Below are positions 12,565 through 23,100 of a stretch of 64,000 bases of DNA, one piece after another; positions within the stretch are counted from its first letter, which is position 1; each line of letters begins with the position of its first letter. This DNA comes from Cyrtodaria siliqua (Eukaryota; Mollusca; Bivalvia; Adapedonta; Hiatellidae). A program made the translations under genes and the position numbers. The notes under the pieces were generated by a model. The model was not told the origin of the DNA and ran no database searches. It was given only the letters and a program-made list of their open reading frames with translations. Where the stretch lies: the NCBI GenBank assembly GCA_037043455.1, contig JAWPHD010000094.1:496001-560000 (forward strand), written 5' to 3'.

Positions 12565-13725
12565 GAAGGTCAGGTACATGTATCGATATCTGCCTATATA
12601 TACTTATTGTAAATGGTACGTTTATCGATATCTGCCTCTATATACTTCTTGTGAATGGTACGTGTATCGACATCTGCCTCTATATACTTATTGTGAATGG
12701 TATGTGTATCGATATCTGTCTCTATATACTTATTGTGAATGGTACGTGTATCGATATCTGCCTATATATACTTCTAGTGAATGGTACATGTATCGACATC
12801 TGCCTCTATATACTTCTTGTGAATGGTACGTGTATCGACATCTGCCTCTATATACTTATTCTGAATGGTACGTGTATCGATATCTGCCTCTATATACTTA
12901 TTGTTAATGGTACGTGTATCGATATCTGCCTATATATACTTCTAGTGAATGGTACATGTATCGACATCTGCCTCTATATACTTATTTTGAATGGTGCATG
13001 TATCGAATATCTGCCTCTATATACTTCTAGTGAATGGTGCATGTATCGATATATGCCGCTATATACTTATTGTGAATGGTACATGTATCGACATCTGCCT
13101 CTATATTCTTCTTGTAAATGGTACATGTATCGATATCTGCCGCTATACACATTAATTTGAATGGTACCTATATCGAAATCTGCCTCTATATACCTCTTGT
13201 AAATGGTACATATATCGATATCTGCCGCTATACACTTATTGTAAATGGTACATGTATCGATATCTGCCGCTATACACATTATTGTGAATGGTACATGTAT
13301 CGACATCTGCCGCAATACACTTAGTGTGAATGGTACATGTATCGGTATCTGCCTTTATACACTTATTGTGAATAGTACAAGTATCGATATCTGCCACTAT
13401 ACACTTATTGTGAATGGTAAATATATCGATATCTGCGTCTATACACTTATTGTAAATGGTACATGCATCGATATCTGCCTATATACACTTATTGTCAATA
13501 GTAAATGTATCGATATCTGCCTCTATATACTTATTGTTAATGGTACGTGTATCGATATCTGCCGCTATATACTTATTGTTAATGGTACATGTATCGATAT
13601 CTGCCGATATACTTATTGTGAATGGTACATGTATCGATATTTGCCTCTATATACTTCTTGTGAATGGTACATGTATCGATATCTGCCGCTATATACTTAT
13701 TGTGAATGGTACGTATATATCGTTG
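12565..13725. repeat. 42-bp minisatellite, about 28 units
   Basis: The unit is near TGTATCGATATCTGCCTCTA plus TATACTTATTGTGAATGGTACG, repeating every 42 bp. As 42 is a multiple of three, each frame gives its own 14-residue repeat, which explains several 60-180-codon open frames on both strands. No start, signal peptide or splice evidence supports coding. Confidence 0.92.
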
Positions 13726-14224
13726 TCATATTGCAAAGAAAATTCTCAGGATTTCATTGGTCAATGCGCCAACATAGGACGAATTCCCCGTAGGTGCCCC
13801 ATTACTCCAATACACAAAAACAAAATGGCGACGATAACGTTGTCGATTCGTTTTGGAAACCGCCGATTGTTTCCTTCCTATCGCTCTTCTGCGCTTTCCA
13901 CTGTGTGTAAAAGTCTGAAATAATCATAAGTGTATTTTTTTTGGCAATTTTACAGATAATAAAACATTAACATATTGATAAAATACGTTTATTTTATTAA
14001 AAAATCCGCCAAAGTTAACGACGTTAGAGCGATGACGTCACGAAAGTAAACGTCTAGTTAGAGGCACGTTACGGGGAAATTGGCGCAATAAAAATGAAAT
14101 CGTGTCTTTGGCTGTTTTTTCCTTAAATTAATGGTTACACCTTTGGAGTATGACAAATTCGTTATTAGGATTCTTGACAGGGGACATGGGCTCACATTCC
14201 CTGCCTGGAAATATATATTCCCCC

Positions 14225-14400
14225 TCGCCGTTGTATCTATATCTGCCATGTCTGCTGCTATATACTTATTGTGAATGGTACATATATCGATATCTGCTGC
14301 TATATACATATTGTGAATGGTACATGTATCAATATATGCGTCTATACACTTATAGTGAATGATTAATGTATCGCTATCTGCCTCCATGCACTTGTAAATC
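14225..14400. repeat. Outlier block of the 42-bp minisatellite
   Basis: About four diverged units of the array at 12565-13725 (TATACTTATTGTGAATGGTACATATATCGATATCTG) appear after some 490 bp of unrelated sequence. This suggests one array split by insertion or deletion. Confidence 0.8.
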
Positions 14401-14448
14401 GTTTATTCGTCGAAAAACTACTATGCTTTCTAGTAAGCATAACAACTC

Positions 14449-15215
14449 GTGATGACGCATAAAAAGGCTGATTTTGCAAAACTTAACGCTCTTATAACAT
14501 CTTATGACCGGAGAAACCTAATACATGGATCTGTTCATGAAGCGTGTAAGACTTTTACAAATACATTTATAGAGCTTGTTAAATTATGTATTCCATCAAA
14601 ACTTGTTACTATTAGGCCTAATGATAAACCGTCGTATGCCTCGGAATTAAGGCGCGTTTCAAATCAACGTGATCGTCAAAAACAGAAGGCTGTCCGTACT
14701 AATACACCGGAGAACTGGAATTTATATAAATCACTGAGAAACACAGTTAACAGTTTAAAATAACATGCAAGAGAAAACGTTTGAATAGTGAACAAAAGCG
14801 TACGCTCTTTATTTCGACACGACCGTTCCATCCGTTAAGTGTTGATAAGTTGTGTTCTGATAATACAGAGCTGAACGATAGCGATAATGAGCTTGTGTTT
14901 ATAGCAGTGCAAAAATATATTAAAGATACCAGGCGTTTTCGATGAAACTCACTATGTTCACATTTGATCCCTTACGAGACGTCTTTAACTGTCTGTCTTT
15001 TTTCTCCTCTTCCTTTCTCTTTACAAATATCTGTTAACTTCAGTAATGCATTTCTTATACTTTTCGTTTAAATGTTTTATGATTATAACTGCCATACTAT
15101 TTACTTTGTAAACAAACTGTGTAGCGACGGGCCGTAACTAATGTTGTAGAACTTGTGGCGCAACCCTTTTGCAAACGAATATAAATGTTGCAATAAAATA
15201 TGTTTAAACCAAACC
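14449..15215 (+). mobile_element. Non-LTR retrotransposon (CR1-like) fragment
   Basis: The frame 14449-14763 (104 codons) resembles the linker between endonuclease and reverse transcriptase of CR1-type LINEs (motifs DKPSYASELRR, RDRQKQKAVR and LYKSLRNTVNSLK). A second short frame ending at 14945 looks like the C-terminal end of the same polyprotein, so the polymerase core has been deleted. The sequence to about 15215 is probably the 3' UTR. It is a dead copy. Confidence 0.6.
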
Positions 15216-15219
15216 ATGA

Positions 15220-15955
15220 CGCATTCCGTATATATGAATGCCCAGGGCCAAAAGCATTTTAAATATAAATTTATATAGATGTTATCTTGATAACTGGTTT
15301 GTTGTTGTCAATATACGATGCACCTTTTTGCAACAAAACTATGCATTTCATATTCAAGGTCATTACATCGATTTCTGAAATAAGGCGAGAAGTACGTGAT
15401 AATCTATACTGAGTCAAAAAAAGAAAGAGTGCACTCAAATTTTCATAATCAACCTGATTACGAATATTACATTGCTGGAAACTTTGCGTCGTCAAACTAA
15501 AGTTATGTTCGAGAAGACGTTTGACCTATTTTGCAATTTTGTTTTTGCTCTCTTTTGTCTGAGGAACTCAAACAATGTCAGTGAATGAACTTTTCAGACA
15601 AAGGTATCACATTTTGATTAATGCATACATTTTGTATATCCTAATTTATTTTTTTGCTAAAATTACCATTACAACTTTTTGAATATTTCTAAAAATATAT
15701 GTGCACACAGAGTATATATTACAACCTATTTTTTTGCTCTTGAATTGTCAGTAAGTTGTTTACTGACTAGATAGTCTATGTTTGGGGAAAATGATTGTAA
15801 AATACTAAGTTTAAGTGGTTGTTTTGACAGTTTTATTTGTTTATTTTTTTGTGAAGAATATACAGTTTAAGACCAAGGCTACCTTATCATCAAAACAGAA
15901 CATTGTAGGGATAACATGTGTGATATAAAACACATGTACATACATTATTTCCTAA
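15220..15955. other. Non-coding stretch
   Basis: AT-rich sequence with many homopolymer T runs. I see no exon, RNA gene or repeat. Confidence 0.5.
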
Positions 15956-15957
15956 AA

Positions 15958-16128
15958 TGGAATTGAATTGGAATTTATAGTCGCACCAACACCTATGGTC
16001 ATATGGCGACTTTCCTGCTTCCATTGGTGGAGGAAGACCCCGGGTGCCCCTTCGGGCAATTTTCTTGCACGGACGGGCACCTTGGTAGAACCACCGACGT
16101 TGCGCAAGCTAGCTGGATAGTATTTCTT
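15958..16128 (-). mobile_element. SINE, tRNA-Ser-like family, head missing
   Basis: The body matches 6340-6510: TTTATAGTCGCACCAACA, GGTCATATGGCGACTTTCC, CATTGGTGGAGGAAGACCCC and CTTCGGGCAATTTTC. The tRNA-like head found in the other copy is lost at the right end. Confidence 0.75.
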
Positions 16129-16419
16129 AAAAGCTTTATTATCCCCAAAGGTGAAAACCAGAGATGAACGTCTTTTTATCTGCTTTTTTTTCTTTCTTTT
16201 TTTTGTCTTATAAGTATATACAACTAAACAGAATGATTCAGTTGGCGACTATACATTTGATCTGTTTATGTCGATGAGAGAACCTTTTTTTAAAAGAAAT
16301 AAATTGATGGTAAGCGTGGTAAGCAAGACAACACGGGTTATGACTCATAATAAACAACATATTTGTATATTTTCTACTGATTTTGATGATTCCTATTATG
16401 TCTATATTTCCATCTATAT

Positions 16420-16475
16420 CATGTTATACACCATCTATATCATGTTATACACCATCTATATCATGTCATACACAA
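16420..16475. repeat. 21-bp triplication
   Basis: CATCTATATCATGTTATACA plus C occurs about two and a half times in tandem. It is a local microduplication in otherwise non-coding DNA (16150-16870). Confidence 0.8.
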
Positions 16476-16871
16476 AACAAAATTAAGTTTCTAGTATCAT
16501 GTAAAGTATACATGTAGCGTTAGGAGTTTTGTTTAGTGAATTTTGATATTAATTGTATAGCTAAAATATTAATTGTACAGCAAATATGGCACATTTACAG
16601 TATACACTAAAACTATTGTCTAGACAAAAGAGGTCCTCAGAACGGATGGGCTCCAGTCCCCTTTCGTATACTAAATATGCGGTTCCTGTATTATATCCAC
16701 CACCTCGAGTATGTGGGAAATCAGAGATATGGTTGATTACACATCTGGTGAAATGCAAGTGTATTACGCAAATACGTGTTTCACATCTAACATATTCTTG
16801 ATCAGTTTACCAGTTTAGGACGCTGTCCCGGAGGAGTCAACGATTTTTGTCTTCCATAATTATGTTAGTTG

Positions 16872-18470
16872 CGATGCATACCTACTGGCTACTAGTTCGG
16901 TACTGGAGCCACACACATAGCAATGCATACCTGCTGGCTACTAGTTCGGTGATGGTGCCACACATAGCGATATAGCGATGCATACCTACTGGCTACTCGT
17001 TCGGTATTGGAGCCACACATAGCGATGCATACCTACTGGCTACTAGTTCGGTACTGGAGCCACACATAGCGATGTATACCTACTGGCTACTAGTTCGGTG
17101 CTCGAGCCACACATAGCGATGCATACCTACTGGCTACTAGTTCGGTACTGGAGCCACACATAGCGATGCATACCTACTGGCTACTAGTTCGGTGCTGGAG
17201 CCACACATAGCGATGCATACCTACTGGCTACTAGTTCGGTGCTGGAGCCACACATAGCGATGCATACCTACTGGCTACTAGTTCGGTGCTGGAGTCACAC
17301 ATAGCGATGCATACCTACTGGCTACTAGTTCGGTACTGGAGCCACACATAGCGATGCATACCTACTGGCTACTAGTTCGGTGCTGGAGCCACACATAGCG
17401 ATGCATACCTACTGGCTACTAGTTCGGTACTGGAGCCACACATAGCGATGCATACCTACTGGCAACTAGTTCGGTACTGGAGCCGCACAGAGCGATGCAT
17501 ACCTACTGGCTACTAGTTCGGTGCTGGTGGAGCCACACATAGCGATGCATACCTACTGGCTACTAGTTCGGTACTGGAGCAACACATAGAGATGCATACC
17601 TACTGGCTACTAGTTCGGTACTGGAGCCACACATATAGATGCATACCTACTGGCTACTAGTTCGGTACTGGAACCACACATAGCGATGCATACCTACTGG
17701 CTACTAGTTCGGTACAGGAGCCACACATAGCGATGCATACCTACTGGCTACTAGTTCGGTACTGGAGTCACACATAGCGATGCATACCTACTGGCTACTA
17801 GTTCGGTACTGGAGCCACACAGAGCGATGCATACCTACTGGCTACTAGTTCGGTACTGGAGCAACACATAGAGATGCATACCTACTGGCTACTAGTTCGG
17901 TACTGGAGCCACACATATAGATGCATACCTACTGGCTACTAGTTCGGTACTGGAACCACACATAGCGATGCATACCTACTGGCTACTAGTTCGGTACTGG
18001 AGCCACACATAGCGATGCATACCTACTGGCTACTAGTTCGGTACTGGAGCCACACATAGCGATGCATACCTATTGGCTACTAGTTCGGTACTGGAGTCAC
18101 ACATAGCGATGCATACCTACTGGCTACTAGTTCGGTATTGGAGCCAGACATAGCGATGCATACCTACTGGCTACTAGTTCGGTACTGGAACCACACATAG
18201 CGATGCATACCTACTGGCTACTAGTTCGGTACTGGAGTCACACATAGCGATGCATACCTACTGGCTACTAGTTCGGTATTGGAGCCAGACATAGCGATGC
18301 ATACCTACTGGCTACTAGTTCGGTACTGGAATCACACATAGAGATGCATACCTACTGGCTACTAGTTCGGTACTGGAGCCACACATAGCGATGCATACCT
18401 ACTGGCTACTAGTTCGGTGCTGGAGCCACAGATAGCGATGAGTATAAACTAACTATTAATTCGGTATTGG
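16872..18470. repeat. 47-bp minisatellite, about 34 units
   Basis: The unit is GCGATGCATACCTACTGGCT, ACTAGTTCGGTACTGGAGCC, ACACATA, repeating every 47 bp with high identity. Higher-order patterns are visible: blocks of consecutive variants (GGAGCAACACATAGAG, ACACATATAGATG) occur twice, near 17560-17680 and 17850-17960. This points to recent duplication of multi-unit blocks. It abuts a Gypsy fragment on the right. Confidence 0.94.
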
Positions 18471-18483
18471 AGCCACACATCAA

Positions 18484-19012
18484 GGAAACACACCGCCGAG
18501 TTTCAGCTGCTCTGTTGAGCGAAATCAAGGAACACCTACAGCAAATGATGGGTGTTGGTGCTTTTAGAGTATCCAAGTGTCCATGATCTTCAAACGCAGT
18601 GATTGTCCGAACGTCAGGCGTTTATGTTTAGGTTTACGGAAGTTAAAATAGAGCACAAGGAAAGACGCTTATGCTATTCCGTCGATGAAGACACACTGAA
18701 CCTTTTGGCAGTATTTTTTTTTAAAACTAGTCCTCAGATCTGGCTATTGACAAGTAGAAATTTGAGAGCAGAACAATGCAAAGCTAGCATACCAAGTAGG
18801 AAGTGGAAAGAGCTTCTATGAATGTATTGTGTGTCTTCTGTATGAATGTATTGTGTGTCTTCTGTATGAATGTATTGTGTGTCTTCTGGACTCTGCAACG
18901 CCCCAGCCACTTTTCAGCGCCTCATGTAGTGTAAGAATGGGCGACGACTTATTTATCTTGACAACACACGAGTCTTCTTAAGTTCAGACCTCGAAAGCCA
19001 CATTGAAAATTA
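18484..19012 (+). pseudogene. Ty3/Gypsy reverse-transcriptase remnant
   Basis: Short stretches in changing frames match the Gypsy reverse-transcriptase core. Near 18487 there is HRRVSAALLSEIKEHL, near 18880 GLCNAPATFQRLM, and near 18955 YLDN followed by SSDLESHIEN. YLDN stands where the catalytic YLDD is expected. Stops and frame changes are frequent. A 24-bp segment ending GTGTGTCTTCTG is tandemly triplicated at about 18820-18890 inside the remnant. It is a dead LTR-retrotransposon piece, with no LTR seen. Confidence 0.7.
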
Positions 19013-19171
19013 AAGCATTGAAAATTAAAGCCACATTGAAAATTTGGATGCCACCCAGTATAATTGGAGAGCTTCTGTAATGGCGAAGTGCATCACGATG
19101 TTCCTGCAGATTGGCAGGTTTATAGCGTACAGGTATATTCATGTAGTAGATAATGAAGTCTGAACCGAATG

Positions 19172-19482
19172 TTGTTTAACGGATCATCAACACAGTATAG
19201 GTTATTTAGAGCCTCCCCAGAGAGAAAGGAAGGATACATAGGAATCCGGGAACCGTGCCCTACTATTATTATCGAATAGATTCCTATGATTCTTTAACGT
19301 GCTCGGAGGATAGACCGATACCCGGGACCGCCCGGTTTACGTCCCCATCCGACGGACGAGGCTAAGGGAAAGTGTCTTGCCCAAGAACACATCGATGAAA
19401 CTCAGTGGCACCACGGAGGATTGAACCCTGGGCCTCCGGTTACAAATCCGCCGCGCTACCGACTGCGCCACGCCAGCACTCG
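19172..19482 (-). mobile_element. tRNA-derived SINE, near full length
   Basis: On the minus strand it begins near 19480 with GGCGTGGCGCAGTCGGTAGC (A box) and has GGTTCAATCCTCC (B box). The body has GGGCAAGACACTTTCCCTTAG, then GTTAAAGAATCATAGGAATC, and the tail is GATGATCCGTTAAACAACATT. It is the most complete of four copies in the window. The tRNA-like part lacks a good acceptor stem and leads into the SINE body, so it should not be called as a tRNA. Confidence 0.87.
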
Positions 19483-19977
19483 ATAATGAAATCTGTGACA
19501 ACACATTGATACACAGTGCATTTGTAGTTGGAGGGGAGAGTGAGGATGGCAATGACACTTTTTAATTGGCATTATTTGTGTTGCGGGTATTACTCACCAA
19601 AGGTCAATGAAGTTGTCTGTAAATGCAATTATATATGTTTACAGTTACCCACAAGAATGAAACATATATAATCAGAATAAATACTGTGTGTATTTCTGGG
19701 CATTTAAGTACCAGCTATATATATATATATTTTTTATTCTTCTAATTTCATTTTGAAAATTAAGATTTATTTTGTTTAACTTAAACACTGACCTTTGCAA
19801 CTGACGTAGGACCTTAAGAGTGCTTACTGTTTTATTTTGTATAGTACACCGTTTTAAAAATGACCTTTAGCCTTGTCATTTGACCGTTAGATGTCATTGA
19901 CAAAATTGGCAACATTGTTTTTCTATTATTCCTTATGGCCTAACTTTAAAATGATATATAGTGCTTCCTTCCTGCAG

Positions 19978-19987
19978 GATTTTCCCA
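19978..19987. promoter_or_regulatory. Rel/NF-kappaB-like decamer
   Basis: GGATTTTCCC lies directly upstream of a TATA-like box and about 170 bp before the ATG of the peptide gene. It is close to Rel-family sites but is not a perfect match. Such sites commonly drive inducible immune genes. The link here rests on position and motif only. Confidence 0.35.
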
Positions 19988-19994
19988 CGGGAGT

Positions 19995-20001
19995 TATATA
20001 T
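19995..20001 (+). promoter_or_regulatory. TATA-like box of the peptide gene
   Basis: TATATAT sits about 158 bp before the ATG at 20159. Transcription would start about 25-30 bp downstream, giving a 5' leader of roughly 130 nt. This is a positional inference only. Confidence 0.35.
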
Positions 20002-20158
20002 GGGACAATTGTATCTGGACTATATTCCGAGTTTTTGACAGACTCGAATGAGTGTATCCGGGCGGAACCGATGCACGGAGGCGTCATATACTAAACCGTG
20101 ATATAATGTAAGGCTCTCATCTCCGTGTCATTGTAAGCTTGCTCCTGAACTTGTCAAC

Positions 20159-23100
20159 ATGAGGACTCTGATTTTGTTCGGGCTGCTGTGTGTGATTCTG
20201 GCGGTATTCGTGTCGGCAACATGTAAGTTACTTAGATCTTAAAACTTTTACAATAAATTAAACAATTTTAGTTATTTATAAATAAAAGATAATTTATCTC
20301 TTTATTCGCCATATAGTGTTTTTTTTTTTAATATTTAAGTTTGTCACGCAATACCTTTTTTTAATTAATATTAAAATAAAATAAAACATTGTTTACATTT
20401 TTCCGCCATCCGTTTTTCGATTTGGTGTTTACGTGTAGCCTGTGTAATTTTGTATTTAAACTTGCTATGACATTGTTTTGAACGGCTTACAATATTGAAC
20501 ATCTCATGGTAAAAGCATACGCTCTGGGCAATCAAAGGAAAGTAACTATATCTTAAGCCTTCATTTAATAAAAATATAACTTCAATAATTGGTTTAATGT
20601 TTTTATGTCCCCCAGCGGCCTTTTTTGTCACTGACCGTTCCAAGGCGGTAGCCCTATTGTCAACCCTTATGTGTTTGTGATGTCTTATTTGGTATTTTAT
20701 TAATCTTTAAAGTTGTTCATTGCTTCTGTGTGTGTTCGTGTATGTGGTCGTCCTTGAATGCTACTTTTCCTGTTCGAGTTTTATATCTATATGTATGCTT
20801 TTTAAAAATTGAGTATTGTGAGTTTAATCTAAAAACTCTTTACACTTAGCTTAGAATATATTGTATTGGGTTTTGCTTGAAGAAAACGGTACAAAGGTTT
20901 CAAATATCAAGAACTGAAACGTTAAACATTGGCCAAAATACTGATATCTGTTACTCCCACCACACCTTGGCATATGGCAACACAAATTCTATTTACCCAA
21001 GAAGAATTGAGAGTATATTAAACAGGTGCGTAAACACATTGCAAAATCGTAATATTCATAGTCACATTTCTTATGGTTCGCGTATGTAAACTTAATTATG
21101 TAAATTGTTTGGAGTTATATTTCTATGACGAATAGTAAGCGCTTCGTTGCAAATTGGATGAAAAAATAATGTTCGGGTTGTACTTAAATTGAAATGAGTT
21201 GGATTTATTTTTTTAAAACTCTGTGAAAGTAAATTCAATTCTTGCATATCGGATAAGGTTATCCGTGTTTTACATGGGTAATGAATAACCTGATCTTACA
21301 CATGAAGGAAGATAAAAGTCACACGTTGATATCAACAATGACAATGTCAAATGGTAATGCGATTTATCTAGTACTTTCCGAGATTAGCCCTCCCAAATTC
21401 TTGGAAACGAAATAAATATATGACCATGTGCATTTTGGGAGGGCTAATCTCAAAAAAATACGGAATGAACCAAATTGCATTTTAGGGCGAAAGAAAGAGC
21501 TCAAATTGTAAGGGTATGTGCGCGTTATTTGAACAAAAATCGTTAAATATTAAGGAAGTTAGGAAGAAATTCCCAAACTGAATCGAGCAGTTTGTTTACT
21601 TTTTTTTTGCCGTGAAACCGATCAAAAAGTCACGTAGTTTCGCCACCCTGATGTAGCATTCAAAGAAAGCAGCCGAACAAAATTCGAACACGCGTGTCAA
21701 AAATCCTGCAATCTGATTGGTTGACGTTCATACGTTTGCGACTGTTAAATAGTGCATCTCGTCGGAAAATCGGTCATATGACGTTCAATCGTCAAAAACG
21801 TGACGTCATTACGTTTTATTTCAATGCATGTGCGAGTAGACTAAAACTGTCAAAAACAATGAAATGTGTTAAAAACGGGTTAACCGGTATCTATTGACGG
21901 GTTAGCCGGTATCTATTGCAGGTTAACCGGTATCTATTGACGGGTTAACCGGTATCTATTGATGGGCTAACCGGTATCTATTGACGAGTTAGCCGACAGG
22001 TATCTATTGACGGGTTAACCGGTATCTATTGACGGGTTAGCCGGTATCTATTGACGGGTTAACCGGTATCTATTGAAATGTTGACGGTATATCAGTCGTT
22101 TAACGATATGAGTTCTCACACAACACACATGGTTGCCAGTTCGGATACTGAATTAGAACGCCCATATTTGGCCAGTGACAAAAAGGTCACGCGGGGTTTA
22201 AACCGGTTCCTAGATTGACCAAAATAATTATAATCTTACCTGTACTGAAATTTGATTCCATGTCAAAGTTTGTGGTTGAATGTTATACTGTATAGTGTAA
22301 TCATTCGAAAAATCCGCCACGTTTCCGAAATGTTCAAATGTACAAGATTGACTGGAAACAAAACATTTCGGAAACGGGGCGAATTATGCGAATATACTAT
22401 GAATCATTCACCAACAAATAAAAGAAAATCAAATAAAAAAAAGGAATCAAGTACTGCACATTCCCTTCTCTTTGCGCCATATGTCATAAACATGCGCACA
22501 GTAACAAAAAAGTAAAATATTACTTCTAATCGGGAAGATTTGAATGGTAAAGTATATCTTAAGATTTGAACTTTAAAGAAAAGCTTACTTCTAATCGGGA
22601 AGATTTGAACGGCAAAGTAAAGCTTACTTCTAATCGGGACGATTACAACGGTAAAGAAAAGCTTACTTCAAATAGGTACGATTTAAACGGTAAAGAAAAG
22701 CTTACTTCTAATCGGGACGATTTTAATAGTTTTCAAGCAACTTGATTCCCCCACTCTGTATCAAATATCTTGGTTTCAGATACTGCTGACAAGAAGGCGG
22801 ACATCGAAGAGGTGATAAGAGAACTCCAACAGGCTTATAATGAAAACATCGACGACGGTGATATAGATGAAGCGTTAATGGTAAATAATATTCTAATATG
22901 TATTTGCTAGTTTATATTAACACATTGTAGCATGGTCGGTGATATTTCCTTCGATGAATGCAGAGCATTAACTCATTTAATTTAGGGTACTTAAAGGGGC
23001 GTGGCTACACCGTACTACAACTACCGGATATCTAATACTTAGAGTTCGGTCACTATGACGTCACAGTGTTACTAAGTACACCATGCTACAAAAAAGATAG

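Noticed and set aside
12563..13923. Repeat proteins with YRYLPLYTYCEWYV-type units
   Set aside because: A by-product of the 42-bp minisatellite, open in several frames and on both strands.
16872..18470. CRISPR-like regular array
   Set aside because: Units are tandem with no unique spacers, in a eukaryotic context with introns and SINEs.
19420..19482. tRNA gene on the minus strand
   Set aside because: A and B boxes are present, but the sequence runs into a SINE body repeated at 5213 and 57691, and the acceptor stem is poor.
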